This document shows positions 1-6,638 of a stretch of 10,563 bases of DNA, piece after piece. The position numbers were made by a program, and so were the translations under genes. The stretch spans positions 1 to 10,563 of the forward strand of contig JAJFMS010000041.1 of NCBI GenBank assembly GCA_020696885.1. The letters are read 5' to 3'. The notes under the pieces were generated by a model, which had not been told where the DNA came from, did no database searches, and saw only the letters and a list, made by a program, of their open reading frames with translations. The stretch is from Armatimonadota bacterium. GTDB taxonomy: Bacteria > Armatimonadota > SYMT01. Position 1 is the stretch's first letter. Every line of letters begins with the position of its first letter.

Positions 1-773
1 GGCGCCGGGGCATCCGGCGGCGGTGGAGGAGACATGAAGCCAGACCGCAGCACGAACCGGGCGTCATCACCGGTCCAGCGGGAGGCGTAAGCCCGGCGGC
101 GGCTCGGGAGGCGGTTGCCTGGCGCGCCGTGCAGCGTGAGCGCGTGAAAGACGATGCAGTCGCCGGGCTCCAGGTCCCAGGCCAGGATCCGATATTGGTC
201 CCGCTGGGCATCCACGTCCGGCACCGCTCGGAAGCCGGGATCGTTGGCGGGATGGTCCTGGTTGTCCACGAACCGGCGCGGCGTGTACCACTCGCCCCAC
301 CGGTGAGAGCCGGCCACGAACTCCGCGCACGTAGCCTGCGGCACGCGGTCCAGCGGCAGCCAGATACTGCAGACCTGGTGTCCGTCCACACTCCAGTACG
401 GCTGGTCCTGGTGCCACGGCGTGCGCTCCGGCGTCCCCGGCTCTTTCACCAATACGTGCTCATGAAACAGGTTCACCCGGGACGCGCGCATGAGGCGCCC
501 GGCGGTCTCCGCGGCCGGCGACTCGAGCATGAACGCGCGGTATTCCGGAATCCGCCTCCAGTTGCAGTAGTCCCCGAAGAAGAGGCCAGGAGCGCCTTCC
601 GGCGTATAGCGCTTGGCGAACGGCCCGGGCTCCGCCAGGTTCCGCTCCACGCCGGCGGCCAGCAGCTCCAGCCACCGCGGCGCGAAGATCCTGCGCAGGC
701 AGACGGCGCCGTCCCGCTCATAGGCTTCGACCGCCGCTTCCGAGACCGTATCAAACTCCGCTTCTGCACTCAT
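1..773 (-). CDS. Phytanoyl-CoA dioxygenase (PhyH) family oxygenase, 3' end cut by window edge
   Basis: An open frame reads from ATG at 773 to the window edge with no stop, giving 257 codons. It looks like a non-haem Fe(II)/2-oxoglutarate oxygenase of the PhyH family, cytoplasmic, acting on a small molecule that cannot be named. The facial-triad HxD is His121-Gln-Asp123 in TPWHQDQPYW; the distal His is probably His215 in LTLHGAPGN; the 2-oxoglutarate-binding Arg is probably in the RRR run at 225-227, followed by ASRWTGDDARF, a typical PhyH ending. Family members are usually 250-300 aa, so little is missing; a Pro-rich stretch (PPPPP, 249-253) starts near the cut. The start is supported by GGAGGG 5 nt upstream and by the fit of the family N-terminus. 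It is divergent from the YebC gene, and no partner in the window suggests a pathway. Family assignment is firm; substrate unknown. Confidence 0.9.
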   Translation of the reverse strand, partial: MSAEAEFDTVSEAAVEAYERDGAVCLRRIFAPRWLELLAAGVERNLAEPGPFAKRYTPEGAPGLFFGDYCNWRRIPEYRAFMLESPAAETAGRLMRASRVNLFHEHVLVKEPGTPERTPWHQDQPYWSVDGHQVCSIWLPLDRVPQATCAEFVAGSHRWGEWYTPRRFVDNQDHPANDPGFRAVPDVDAQRDQYRILAWDLEPGDCIVFHALTLHGAPGNRLPSRRRAYASRWTGDDARFVLRSGFMSPPPPPDAPA

Positions 774-910
774 TCCGACCCTCCCCGCACTCCCCGCCTC
801 CATCCATTCGCATTCCGCAGTACCGGCATCCTCCCTGGCCCGCGAGCATGGGTGCGCTTCACGATCCGGGCAACCAGACACCACCGGCGTGCGGGGCTAC
901 CCGGGAGCTC

Positions 911-985
911 GTAATGCGTGCTCCGTAATGCGTAAAGTCCACCGAGCGAGGGGGGCTTCCTTACGCATTACGGAACACGCATTAC
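911..985. repeat. Long imperfect inverted repeat with arms made of a repeated 9-mer
   Basis: The arms are 911-935 and 961-985, 25 bp each with a single mismatch, around a 25-base GA/C-rich centre. Each arm contains two direct copies of GTAATGCGT, spaced 14 bases apart (911-919 and 925-933; complement at 963-971 and 977-985). Four copies of one 9-mer therefore form a hairpin or cruciform. It lies upstream of the YebC promoter in the divergent spacer. There is no T-tract beside it, so a terminator role is unlikely. It may be a dispersed palindromic repeat or a protein-binding array. Confidence 0.85.
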
Positions 986-1066
986 CGGGCTGGTTAGTAC
1001 CATACGCTCCAGCGCCACTTACTTGCCCAGATCGCCGATCACCCCCCTCGCTGTCCCGTTCCTGGT

Positions 1067-1096
1067 TTGACGGCCATCCGCGCCGTTCAGTATAAT
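1067..1096 (+). promoter_or_regulatory. Sigma-70-type promoter for the YebC gene
   Basis: TTGACG (1067-1072) and a perfect TATAAT (1091-1096) are separated by 18 bases. Transcription would start near 1103, leaving a leader of about 70 nt before the ATG at 1174. Such a near-consensus pair is rare in DNA this GC-rich, so it probably drives constitutive housekeeping expression. Confidence 0.82.
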
Positions 1097-1173
1097 CGTG
1101 CGGTTCGGAAGCCTCGAAACCGGCGGCGAACCGGCCCCCGAGAAGCGATCCCACGGACGCGGAGTAACCAGCG

Positions 1174-1923
1174 ATGTCAGGGCATTCCAAGTGGCATAAC
1201 ATCCGCCTGAAAAAGGGCAAGATGGACGCGGAGCGCGGCAAGGTCTTCACCAAGCTCTCCCGCGAGATCATCATGGCGGCCCGCGCCGGCGGCGGCAACC
1301 CTGACGGCAACCTGCGCCTGAAGATGGCGATCCAGAAGGCGCGCGACAACTCGATGCCGGCGGACAAGATCAAGTCCGCCATCCTGCGCGGCACCGGCGA
1401 GGTGGAAGGCGCGATCTACGAAGAGCTGACCTACGAAGGCTACGGCCCCTCCGGGATCGCGGTGCTGGTGGAGTGCGCCACGGACAACCGGAACCGCACC
1501 GTCGCCGAGCTCCGGAACATCTTCTCCAAGTGCGGCGGCAACCTGGGTGAGTCCGGCTGTGTCGGCTGGCTGTTCAACCCGCGCGGGCTGGTATCCGTCG
1601 CGAAGAACGGCCGGACGGAAGACGACGTGATGGAGGCAGCCATCGAGGCCGGCGCGGACGACGTGAAGACCGAAGAGGAGACCTTCGACGTCTACACCAG
1701 CCCGGACGAGTTCGCCGCCGTGCGCGATGGACTGGAAGGCGCCGGGTTCAAGGTGACCAGCTCCGAAGTGACGATGATCCCCAGCACCACGGTCCAGATC
1801 ACCGAGACGAAGGTGGCGACGCAGATGCTGCGGATGATGGACCAGCTCGAGGACCACGACGACGTCCAGAACGTCTACGCGAACTTCGACATCGAAGAGA
1901 AGATCCTGGCCACGCTGGTGTAG
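1174..1923 (+). CDS. yebC: YebC/PmpR/TACO1 family protein
   Basis: A 249-residue protein of the usual family length (about 240-250 aa). It opens with the diagnostic block GHSKWHNIRLKKGKMD and continues through FTKLSREI, the GGNPDGNLRLKMAIQKA region, the YEGYGPSGIAVLVE strand and the CGGNLGESGCVGWLF segment, so all three family domains are present. YebC-family proteins are cytoplasmic. They were first described as DNA-binding regulators (PmpR), and newer work on relatives (TACO1, bacterial YebC types) links them to relieving ribosome stalling, notably at proline runs. GGAG lies 9 nt before the ATG (1161-1164), and a strong promoter and a terminator bracket it as a single-gene unit. In many bacteria yebC sits beside ruvC; that linkage is absent here. 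Family call is very secure; which role applies is not decidable from sequence. Confidence 0.97.
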   Translation: MSGHSKWHNIRLKKGKMDAERGKVFTKLSREIIMAARAGGGNPDGNLRLKMAIQKARDNSMPADKIKSAILRGTGEVEGAIYEELTYEGYGPSGIAVLVECATDNRNRTVAELRNIFSKCGGNLGESGCVGWLFNPRGLVSVAKNGRTEDDVMEAAIEAGADDVKTEEETFDVYTSPDEFAAVRDGLEGAGFKVTSSEVTMIPSTTVQITETKVATQMLRMMDQLEDHDDVQNVYANFDIEEKILATLV

Positions 1924-1950
1924 CCCTGTCGGGATCGGATCGGCAAAATC

Positions 1951-1986
1951 AAACGGCGGGGCCGGATCGATCCGGTCCCGCCGTTT
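1951..1986. terminator. Bidirectional hairpin terminator between yebC and epsI
   Basis: A 36-base palindrome centred at 1968/1969, beginning AAACGGCGGG and ending CCCGCCGTTT, with one G/T position that can still wobble-pair in RNA. It sits between convergent genes (stops at 1923 and 2027). The stem bases run into TTTT on the plus side (1983-1986) and the minus transcript continues with GATTTT, so it can serve both directions. The flank 1940-1951 is identical to one beside the hairpin at 10367-10402. Confidence 0.85.
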
Positions 1987-2026
1987 TGCATGGCCTTGTA
2001 GGGTTGCGGTTCAACCGGCCGCAGCC

Positions 2027-2686
2027 TTACGCCTTCACTTCCAGCTTCGCCTCGCGGAGGCTCTTCATCACGGGCGGCACCACCTGGCGGGCGAATTCGT
2101 CCGAGAGCTTCTCGGCGCCGGCCACGTCTTTGTTTACCGGCACCATCACCCGCACCAGCGCCCCCAGGGGCACCTGGGACTGCAGGCGCTTCACAAGCTG
2201 CGCTCCCTGGAACCGCACGAGGTTGGGCGTGCTGTAGCTCCCGTCCGTGAAGAAGAACGTCACCACGATGCGCGCGCCCTGCCGGATCATGACGGCGCGT
2301 GTGGCGGTTACCTCTCCGTTTGGAAGGTTCAGGCGGCACGGCTTCTGGGACACGACCTCCCACCCGCCGCCGGCCATGCAGAACCCGGGCGTGTGAATGG
2401 TCTGCTTGCGGTGCCCCGCCACCACGGCCAGCTCCGCCGCCGGGCCCTGGGCGGAGGTGAAGCGGCGGATGAGCACCGCGTCTGGCTGCAGCAGGTCCCG
2501 CTCGTCCTTCGTCAGGTCTTTGTCCGTGGCTTTCCAGTCGCGGAACCGGACCCCGGCCTGCTGGAACAGGTCCGCCTGCGGCAGCCCCGCGGCTTCGATC
2601 TGGCGGCCCCAGTGGCTGCCGGCCGCGGCCAGCACCAGGATGCCGTTAACGGCCAGGAACCGGTATCGTGCCCACGAGCTGTCCAT
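2027..2686 (-). CDS. epsI: Exosortase-associated protein EpsI
   Basis: A 219-residue protein with one N-terminal membrane segment (about residues 8-24, FLAVNGILVLAAAG) and a periplasmic domain. The EpsI signature is clear: GHRKQTIHTPGFCMAGGGWE (91-110), matching the family pattern His-x-Pro...Cys...GaGW, with Cys103. EpsI accompanies exosortase, either fused or as a separate gene, in polysaccharide-linked protein sorting; its biochemical role is not settled. It is the last gene of the minus-strand cluster and overlaps the exosortase gene by 41 nt, which implies translational coupling. I chose ATG 2686 because GGAGAA lies 6 nt ahead; an ATG at 2701 adds five residues (MTEKR) but has a weaker site. 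Transcription likely stops at 1951-1986. Confidence 0.9.
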   Translation of the reverse strand: MDSSWARYRFLAVNGILVLAAAGSHWGRQIEAAGLPQADLFQQAGVRFRDWKATDKDLTKDERDLLQPDAVLIRRFTSAQGPAAELAVVAGHRKQTIHTPGFCMAGGGWEVVSQKPCRLNLPNGEVTATRAVMIRQGARIVVTFFFTDGSYSTPNLVRFQGAQLVKRLQSQVPLGALVRVMVPVNKDVAGAEKLSDEFARQVVPPVMKSLREAKLEVKA

Positions 2687-3596
2687 GCGCTTCTCCGTCA
2701 TGCGTAGTTCCGTCGTCTTCCGGCTCCCGGTTCAACCACGCCAGGATGCCGGCCCGCAGCGCCAGCAGCCCCATGCTGCAGAAGAACACCAGCACCGGCG
2801 CTTCATGGTCGTGGACCCAGCGCGCCAGCCCGGCGCTGTGGTAGGTCCCGGCCACCAGGATCAGCGTGAGCCGCAGCGAGTTGGCGAACAGCGTGAGCGG
2901 CACCACCGCGGCCACCAACAGCGTCCGCCAGCCGATCTTCGCGGGGGTAAAGTAGGCGACCAGGTATCCGAGCGCCAGCAGGACCATCAGGGAGGTGAGC
3001 CCGCTGCACTGCCGCGCCACGATGATGCTGTAGAGCGGCGGCTTCGACAGGCTCGGCATCACGTACAGGTGCACGCCGTCCCGGATGATCGGGATGCCCA
3101 GGATGCCGCTCAGCGTCGCCGCGTAGGCGCTGCTGGTGAGCTGCAGCGGGAACGCCAGCCGCTCCGTCAGGGTGGTGGGCCACGGGATCATGAAGACCAG
3201 GAACGCCACCGCCCCCCGCGAGAGCCGTGCTGCCTGCGGGCCGCCCAGGAACCAGATGCCGGACATCAGCATCAAGATCAGTCCCAGCGGCTTCAGGAAG
3301 TAGATGTCCGCCCAGACCGCCGCCACGTAGACGAGGGAGCTGGCCCCGAGTGCCGCCAGCCCCGCCGGGGTGGCCGCCTCCCACTGCTTCAGGTGCTTGC
3401 GCCGCTGCCACAGGAGGGCCGCGGCGATCACCGGGATGATCGGCCCGTGGGAGAGGCTCGGGTCTTTCTGCCACAGCTCGACCAGGCTGCCCACCACCGG
3501 GGCGGCGACCCAGGCCGCAAGTGCGGCCAGGGCCAGCCAACCCAGCGGTAGAGGCGCACTCCTGCCGATACCGGTCTGACGTGCCGACGCTACCAT
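2646..3596 (-). CDS. xrt: Exosortase (membrane transpeptidase-like protein-sorting enzyme)
   Basis: A 316-residue polytopic inner-membrane protein with about eight hydrophobic segments. Exosortases are thought to cut a C-terminal sorting signal (PEP-CTERM type) and transfer the protein to an acceptor at the cell surface. Predicted catalytic residues are Cys197 in ARQCSGLTSL, Arg242 in ANSLRLTLI, and a His at 262 or 264 in WVHDHEAP; the early SLSHGPIIP (47-55) matches the exosortase SHG motif. ATG 3596 was chosen because it begins 11 nt after the epimerase stop, with GAGG overlapping that stop; upstream the frame stays open only as a shadow of the epimerase gene. It overlaps epsI downstream. 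Exosortase subtype could not be assigned, and no sorted substrate is encoded here. Confidence 0.93.
   Translation of the reverse strand: MVASARQTGIGRSAPLPLGWLALAALAAWVAAPVVGSLVELWQKDPSLSHGPIIPVIAAALLWQRRKHLKQWEAATPAGLAALGASSLVYVAAVWADIYFLKPLGLILMLMSGIWFLGGPQAARLSRGAVAFLVFMIPWPTTLTERLAFPLQLTSSAYAATLSGILGIPIIRDGVHLYVMPSLSKPPLYSIIVARQCSGLTSLMVLLALGYLVAYFTPAKIGWRTLLVAAVVPLTLFANSLRLTLILVAGTYHSAGLARWVHDHEAPVLVFFCSMGLLALRAGILAWLNREPEDDGTTHDGEAHGQLVGTIPVPGR
2691..2696 (-). promoter_or_regulatory. Ribosome-binding site deciding the epsI start
   Basis: GGAGAA on the minus strand lies 6 nt before ATG 2686 and inside the exosortase coding sequence. The alternative ATG at 2701 has only a weak GGA about 9 nt ahead. 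Confidence 0.65.
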
Positions 3597-3607
3597 TCCG
3601 GGAGTCC

Positions 3608-4570
3608 TCAGGCCGCGATCGCCAGATAGCGATCCATCGCCGGCGTCTGGACCGCCGACTCGTAGGTGCACCGCAGCCCGTCCTGGAAGCTCACTTCCGG
3701 CAAGAACCGGAGCTGCTCCCGGGCCTGCGTGATGTCGGCGCGAGAGTGGCGCACCTCGCCCGCACGCGCGGCACGGAACTCCGGGTGCAGCGCGCGACCG
3801 GAGAACCCTTCCAGCTCCTCGATCAGCCGCAGCAGGGAGATCGCCTCGCCGCCCGCCACGTTGAAGGTCATGCCGGCTACGCCGTCCGCCATCGCGGCGC
3901 GTGCGTTCGCCGCCGCCACGTTCCCCACGAACACGAAATCGCGGGTCTGCCGCCCATCGCCGTAGATCACCGGCCGCTCCCCGCGGGTAGCCGCGCCGAT
4001 CCACTGTGGGATCACTGCCGCATAGCCGGACACCGGGTTCTGGCCCGGTCCGAACACGTTGAAGTACCGCAGGATCACCGTCTCCAGGCCGTACAGCTCC
4101 CAGAAGTTGCGGCAATACATCTCGCCGCACGCCTTACCGGTGGCGTAGGGCGACTGCGGCTGCAGCGGCGCGCTCTCCGGGGTCGGCACCAGCTCGGCGT
4201 TGCCGTAAACGCTGGCGGACGAGGAGAGCACGAACCGGCGGGCATTGCCGTCCCGCGCGGCCATCAGCATGTTCAGGGTGCCGTTCACGTTCACGTCGTG
4301 CGAGTAGATCGGGTCTGCCACGGAGCTCGCCACGGAGGCGATTGCAGCGAGGTGGAACACGCTGTCCACGCCGCGGCAGGCGCGCCGGCAGGCGTCCACG
4401 TCGCGGATGTCGCCCTCGATCAGCTCCACATCCTCGGTATCCAGGCTGGTCCGCAGGCCAGAGCTGAAGTTGTCCAGCACGCGCACCCGCCAGCCGTTGG
4501 TCAACAAGCGCCGGACCAGGTGCCCACCAATAAACCCGGCGCCGCCGGTAACCAGAGCCGTCTTCGTCAT
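3608..4570 (-). CDS. NAD-dependent sugar-nucleotide epimerase/dehydratase (extended SDR)
   Basis: A 320-residue cytoplasmic extended short-chain dehydrogenase/reductase. It has the NAD-binding GGAGFIG (9-15), an acidic adenosine-ribose contact in VLDNFSSG (31-38), LSSSASVYG (115-123) with the catalytic Ser, and YATGK with Tyr142 and Lys146. The RYFNVFGPGQNP block (168-179) and VASSVADPIYSHDVNVNGTLN (80-100) are typical of UDP-glucose/UDP-N-acetylglucosamine 4-epimerases of the GalE/WbpP type. It would make a sugar-nucleotide precursor for the polysaccharide exported by the upstream SLBB protein. It lies 127 nt after the SLBB gene, across a large hairpin, and 11 nt before the exosortase gene. 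The SD is modest (GAGA about 5 nt upstream). A UDP-glucuronate decarboxylase or a dehydratase is possible, so the substrate is left open. Confidence 0.93.
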   Translation of the reverse strand: MTKTALVTGGAGFIGGHLVRRLLTNGWRVRVLDNFSSGLRTSLDTEDVELIEGDIRDVDACRRACRGVDSVFHLAAIASVASSVADPIYSHDVNVNGTLNMLMAARDGNARRFVLSSSASVYGNAELVPTPESAPLQPQSPYATGKACGEMYCRNFWELYGLETVILRYFNVFGPGQNPVSGYAAVIPQWIGAATRGERPVIYGDGRQTRDFVFVGNVAAANARAAMADGVAGMTFNVAGGEAISLLRLIEELEGFSGRALHPEFRAARAGEVRHSRADITQAREQLRFLPEVSFQDGLRCTYESAVQTPAMDRYLAIAA

Positions 4571-4599
4571 TGAGATCTCATTTTTCCTAGCGGGAGTAA

Positions 4600-4693
4600 T
4601 GGAGTGAAGGAGTAGTGGAGTGTTGGGAGAACCGGCGCTTCGCGCCGCTCCCTGCTGCCCATTACTCCATCACTCCACTACTCCTTCACTCCA
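4600..4693. repeat. Large inverted repeat with arms of tandem 7-8-base words, inside the exopolysaccharide cluster
   Basis: A perfect 23-bp pair of arms (4600-4622 and 4671-4693) encloses a second stem (GGGAG/CTCCC) and a core hairpin CGGCGC-TTC-GCGCCG. The arms are a run of related words: GGAGTAAT, GGAGTGAA, GGAGTAGT, GGAGTG (starting at 4593). The right side has an extra unpaired ATTACTCCAT word, as if one repeat unit had slipped. It occupies the gap between the SLBB stop (4698) and the epimerase start (4570), so in the cluster mRNA it would form a strong stem able to act as attenuator, processing site or 3'-end stabiliser. It has no coding capacity. Confidence 0.85.
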
Positions 4694-4697
4694 CGCT

Positions 4698-6533
4698 CTA
4701 ATAGCCGTAGCCGCCGAAGCCGCCAAACCCTCCGAAGCCGCCGTAGCCGATGCCGCCGCCCATGAACATCGAGGCAAAGGGCAGCAGCCGCGTGACGCTC
4801 TCCAGGAACGACGGCTTGCGGCGGCGGGCGTCCTGCGGCGGCTCTTCGGGGACGAAGATCCGGTCGCCCGGTCGCACGGCTACGTACTGCTTGTCATCCC
4901 CGTCCTGGAGCTTCTTCAAATCGACCACGATCAGGCCCAGGTCTTCCGGGTTCTCGACCTTCTTGCTGCTCGGCTTCTTGGACTTGCTGTCGACCGACTT
5001 CTCGGATCCGGGCAGCGGGATCAACTGTCCATCCGGGCCGAAGCGGTCAGCGCGGGCGATCACGATCTTCTTGCGGCTGGCGCGCTCGTTGAAGCTGTCT
5101 GCCGCCTGTAGGGCATCCAGCAGGGTCATCCCCGGCTTCACCGCGTAGCTGCCGGGCTTCTTCACCCCGCCCACGATGACGAACCGGTTCTGGTCGTCGT
5201 TGGGGACGAAGACGGTGTCGCCGGGCAGCACTTCCAGCTCCGGATCGTCCGCGTTCCGCGAGCCGTCCGCCACGGTGGTGAGGTCGATGGACTTCACCGG
5301 CTTCCCGTCGCGCACCACCTGCACCCGGCGGCGGTCCGCCTTGTCCGTGAAGCCCCCACCCTGTGTGAGGATGAAGTCCCAGAGCTGGCGCGTGTTCCCC
5401 AGCACCTTCTCGCCGGGAGTGGAGACCTCGCCGCGGAGCACGGCGGTGCCGGTGGGCACGAAGATCACGTCACCGGGCTGAAGCTGGAGCGCCGGATCGT
5501 CGCTGCGGCGGGTGCCGTTGGAGACTTCCACCAGGTTGACCACCTGGGACGGCTTGCCGTCCCGGACCACCTGTACCCGCTTGCGGTCCGCCTTCTCCGT
5601 GAAGCCGCCGCCGGCTTTCATCAGGAAGTCCCAGAGCTGGGTCTCGCCGTTCAGGTCCTTCTCACCGGGACTCGTCACCTCACCGCGGACGGTGGCGGTG
5701 CCGGAGAACTTGCTCATCAGGGTGAGCTGGTCGCCTTCCTTCAGCTTCAGGTCGTCCTTGAGCTGACCGGTGCGCACCCGGGAGAGGTCCAGCACCATCG
5801 GCACGTCGCTGTCTTTGCGCCGCAGTACCACGCGGGTCCAGTCCGCGTTTGGCTTCGGGTTGGCGCGCTGGAGCGCCGCATAGGCCGTCCCGGCGTCCTC
5901 CAGGGTGATGGGGCCGGCCGCGACCACTTCGCCGTCCACCCGCACCGACTGGCTGATCTTAGACGGGATGGTGATGCTGTCGCCGGCGGAGATGGTGGGG
6001 TTCTTCGCGGGATCTTTGAGCGCCTCGTCGATGTCGACGGTCTCGCTCTTGCCGCCCTCGCCCCGCACCAGCGTCACGCGCTTGGTGTCGGCTTTGGCTG
6101 TGAGCTGGCCGGCCTCGGAGAGCACGTCCAGCAGCCGGGCTCCGGGCCGCACCTTCACCATTCCGGGCTTGGCCACCTCGCCGTATACCAGCACGCGGGT
6201 TCCGGTTTCACCCACCACCAGCACCGAAACTTCAAAGACCTTTAGATACTTCTTCAGCTCGGTGGTCAGTCGCTCGTGGGCCTGTTTGGTGGTGAGACCC
6301 GCCAGTCGCAGCTTCCCCACCTGGTCACCAATGGCGACGAAGCCCTTTTCATCCACGACGTAGTTTTGTGAGAGCGTCGGCTCTCCGCTTACCCGAATCG
6401 ACAGCACGTCTTCCGGCTGGATCGTGTATTCAGTGGGAGCCGCGCCGCAGGCGGCAGGCAACAGGAGCACCGCCAGAAGTGCCGGCAGCGTGCGGAAGGC
6501 AAGCCGGGCCATAAGTGATCGAAAGCAATACAT
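4698..6533 (-). CDS. Multi-SLBB polysaccharide export protein (Wza-like) with Gly/aromatic tail
   Basis: A 611-residue exported protein. An N-terminal signal peptide covers about residues 8-30 (TLPALLAVLLLPAACGAA); Cys29 is present, but the lipobox lacks Leu at -3, so lipidation is doubtful. Then come a Poly_export domain (about 34-106, starting TEYTIQPEDVLSIRVSG) and five SLBB/beta-grasp repeats at about 113-190, 197-274, 280-360, 364-444 and 451-562, many closing in PGD-x-(I/V)-FVP. A Lys/Ser-rich insert (512-526) lies in the last one. The end is a predicted hydrophobic patch (585-592) and a GGF/GGY tail (592-611). Relatives form the channel of Wza-type exporters, carrying polysaccharide across the periplasm and outer membrane; Wza is shorter (about 380 aa). 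ATG 6533 was chosen for AGGAG 6 nt upstream; an in-frame ATG at 6512 has no such site. First gene of the cluster. Confidence 0.93.
   Translation of the reverse strand: MYCFRSLMARLAFRTLPALLAVLLLPAACGAAPTEYTIQPEDVLSIRVSGEPTLSQNYVVDEKGFVAIGDQVGKLRLAGLTTKQAHERLTTELKKYLKVFEVSVLVVGETGTRVLVYGEVAKPGMVKVRPGARLLDVLSEAGQLTAKADTKRVTLVRGEGGKSETVDIDEALKDPAKNPTISAGDSITIPSKISQSVRVDGEVVAAGPITLEDAGTAYAALQRANPKPNADWTRVVLRRKDSDVPMVLDLSRVRTGQLKDDLKLKEGDQLTLMSKFSGTATVRGEVTSPGEKDLNGETQLWDFLMKAGGGFTEKADRKRVQVVRDGKPSQVVNLVEVSNGTRRSDDPALQLQPGDVIFVPTGTAVLRGEVSTPGEKVLGNTRQLWDFILTQGGGFTDKADRRRVQVVRDGKPVKSIDLTTVADGSRNADDPELEVLPGDTVFVPNDDQNRFVIVGGVKKPGSYAVKPGMTLLDALQAADSFNERASRKKIVIARADRFGPDGQLIPLPGSEKSVDSKSKKPSSKKVENPEDLGLIVVDLKKLQDGDDKQYVAVRPGDRIFVPEEPPQDARRRKPSFLESVTRLLPFASMFMGGGIGYGGFGGFGGFGGYGY
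5196..5699 (-). repeat. Tandem 252-bp duplication inside the SLBB gene
   Basis: Residues 279-362 (5448-5699) and 363-446 (5196-5447) align without gaps over 84 residues with 49 identities by eye count. Both carry QLWDF, GGGFT, KADR, RVQVVRDGKP and FVP at the same positions. The DNA is also clearly similar, including an identical stretch ending AGAGCTGG (5381-5388 and 5633-5640). This is a relatively recent in-frame duplication of one SLBB module. Confidence 0.9.
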
Positions 6534-6539
6534 CCAAGA

Positions 6540-6544
6540 CTCCT
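6540..6544 (-). promoter_or_regulatory. Ribosome-binding site deciding the SLBB gene start
   Basis: AGGAG on the minus strand lies 6 nt before ATG 6533. Neither the ATG at 6512 nor the upstream frame opening near 6743 has a comparable site. Confidence 0.75.
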
Positions 6545-6608
6545 CGGAGCCCACCAGGCAGAGACCGGGCGTCAACGCCGCAGGTCCGCTCCGAGCTCCA
6601 GCGCGCAC

Positions 6609-6638
6609 TCTAAAGGGTGCAATCCGGATCCCGGTCAA
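6609..6638 (-). promoter_or_regulatory. Weak candidate promoter for the exopolysaccharide cluster
   Basis: On the minus strand TTGACC (6638-6633) is followed after 18 bases by TTTAGA (6614-6609). The -35 box is good but the -10 box is poor, so this may be an activator-dependent or non-housekeeping promoter, or chance. It would give a leader of roughly 70 nt. Confidence 0.3.

Larger units (their letters stand above)
774..1173. other. Divergent intergenic region between the PhyH and YebC genes
   Basis: These 400 bases hold the ribosome-binding site of the PhyH gene (GGAGGG on the minus strand, 779-784), a long inverted repeat (911-985) and a sigma-70 promoter for the YebC gene (1067-1096) with GGAG at 1161-1164. 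I see no coding region: short frames crossing it lack ribosome-binding sites and family resemblance. No clear minus-strand promoter for PhyH was found. Confidence 0.75.

Noticed and set aside
911..985. CRISPR-like repeat
   Set aside because: The repeats are 9 bases in inverted pairs with no regular spacers, so this is a palindrome and not an array.
3597..4130. N-terminal extension of the exosortase frame
   Set aside because: It runs through the epimerase gene in another frame and has no exosortase features; the start at 3596, just after the epimerase stop, fits the family.
2397..4573. Long plus-strand open frames (384 and 350 codons) opposite exosortase and epimerase
   Set aside because: They are antisense shadows of two genes with clear catalytic motifs and show low-complexity Arg/His/Gln-rich translations.
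4698..4760. PEP-CTERM-like sorting signal at the end of the SLBB protein
   Set aside because: The tail is GGF/GGY repeats with no Pro-Glu-Pro motif, no long membrane helix and no basic end.
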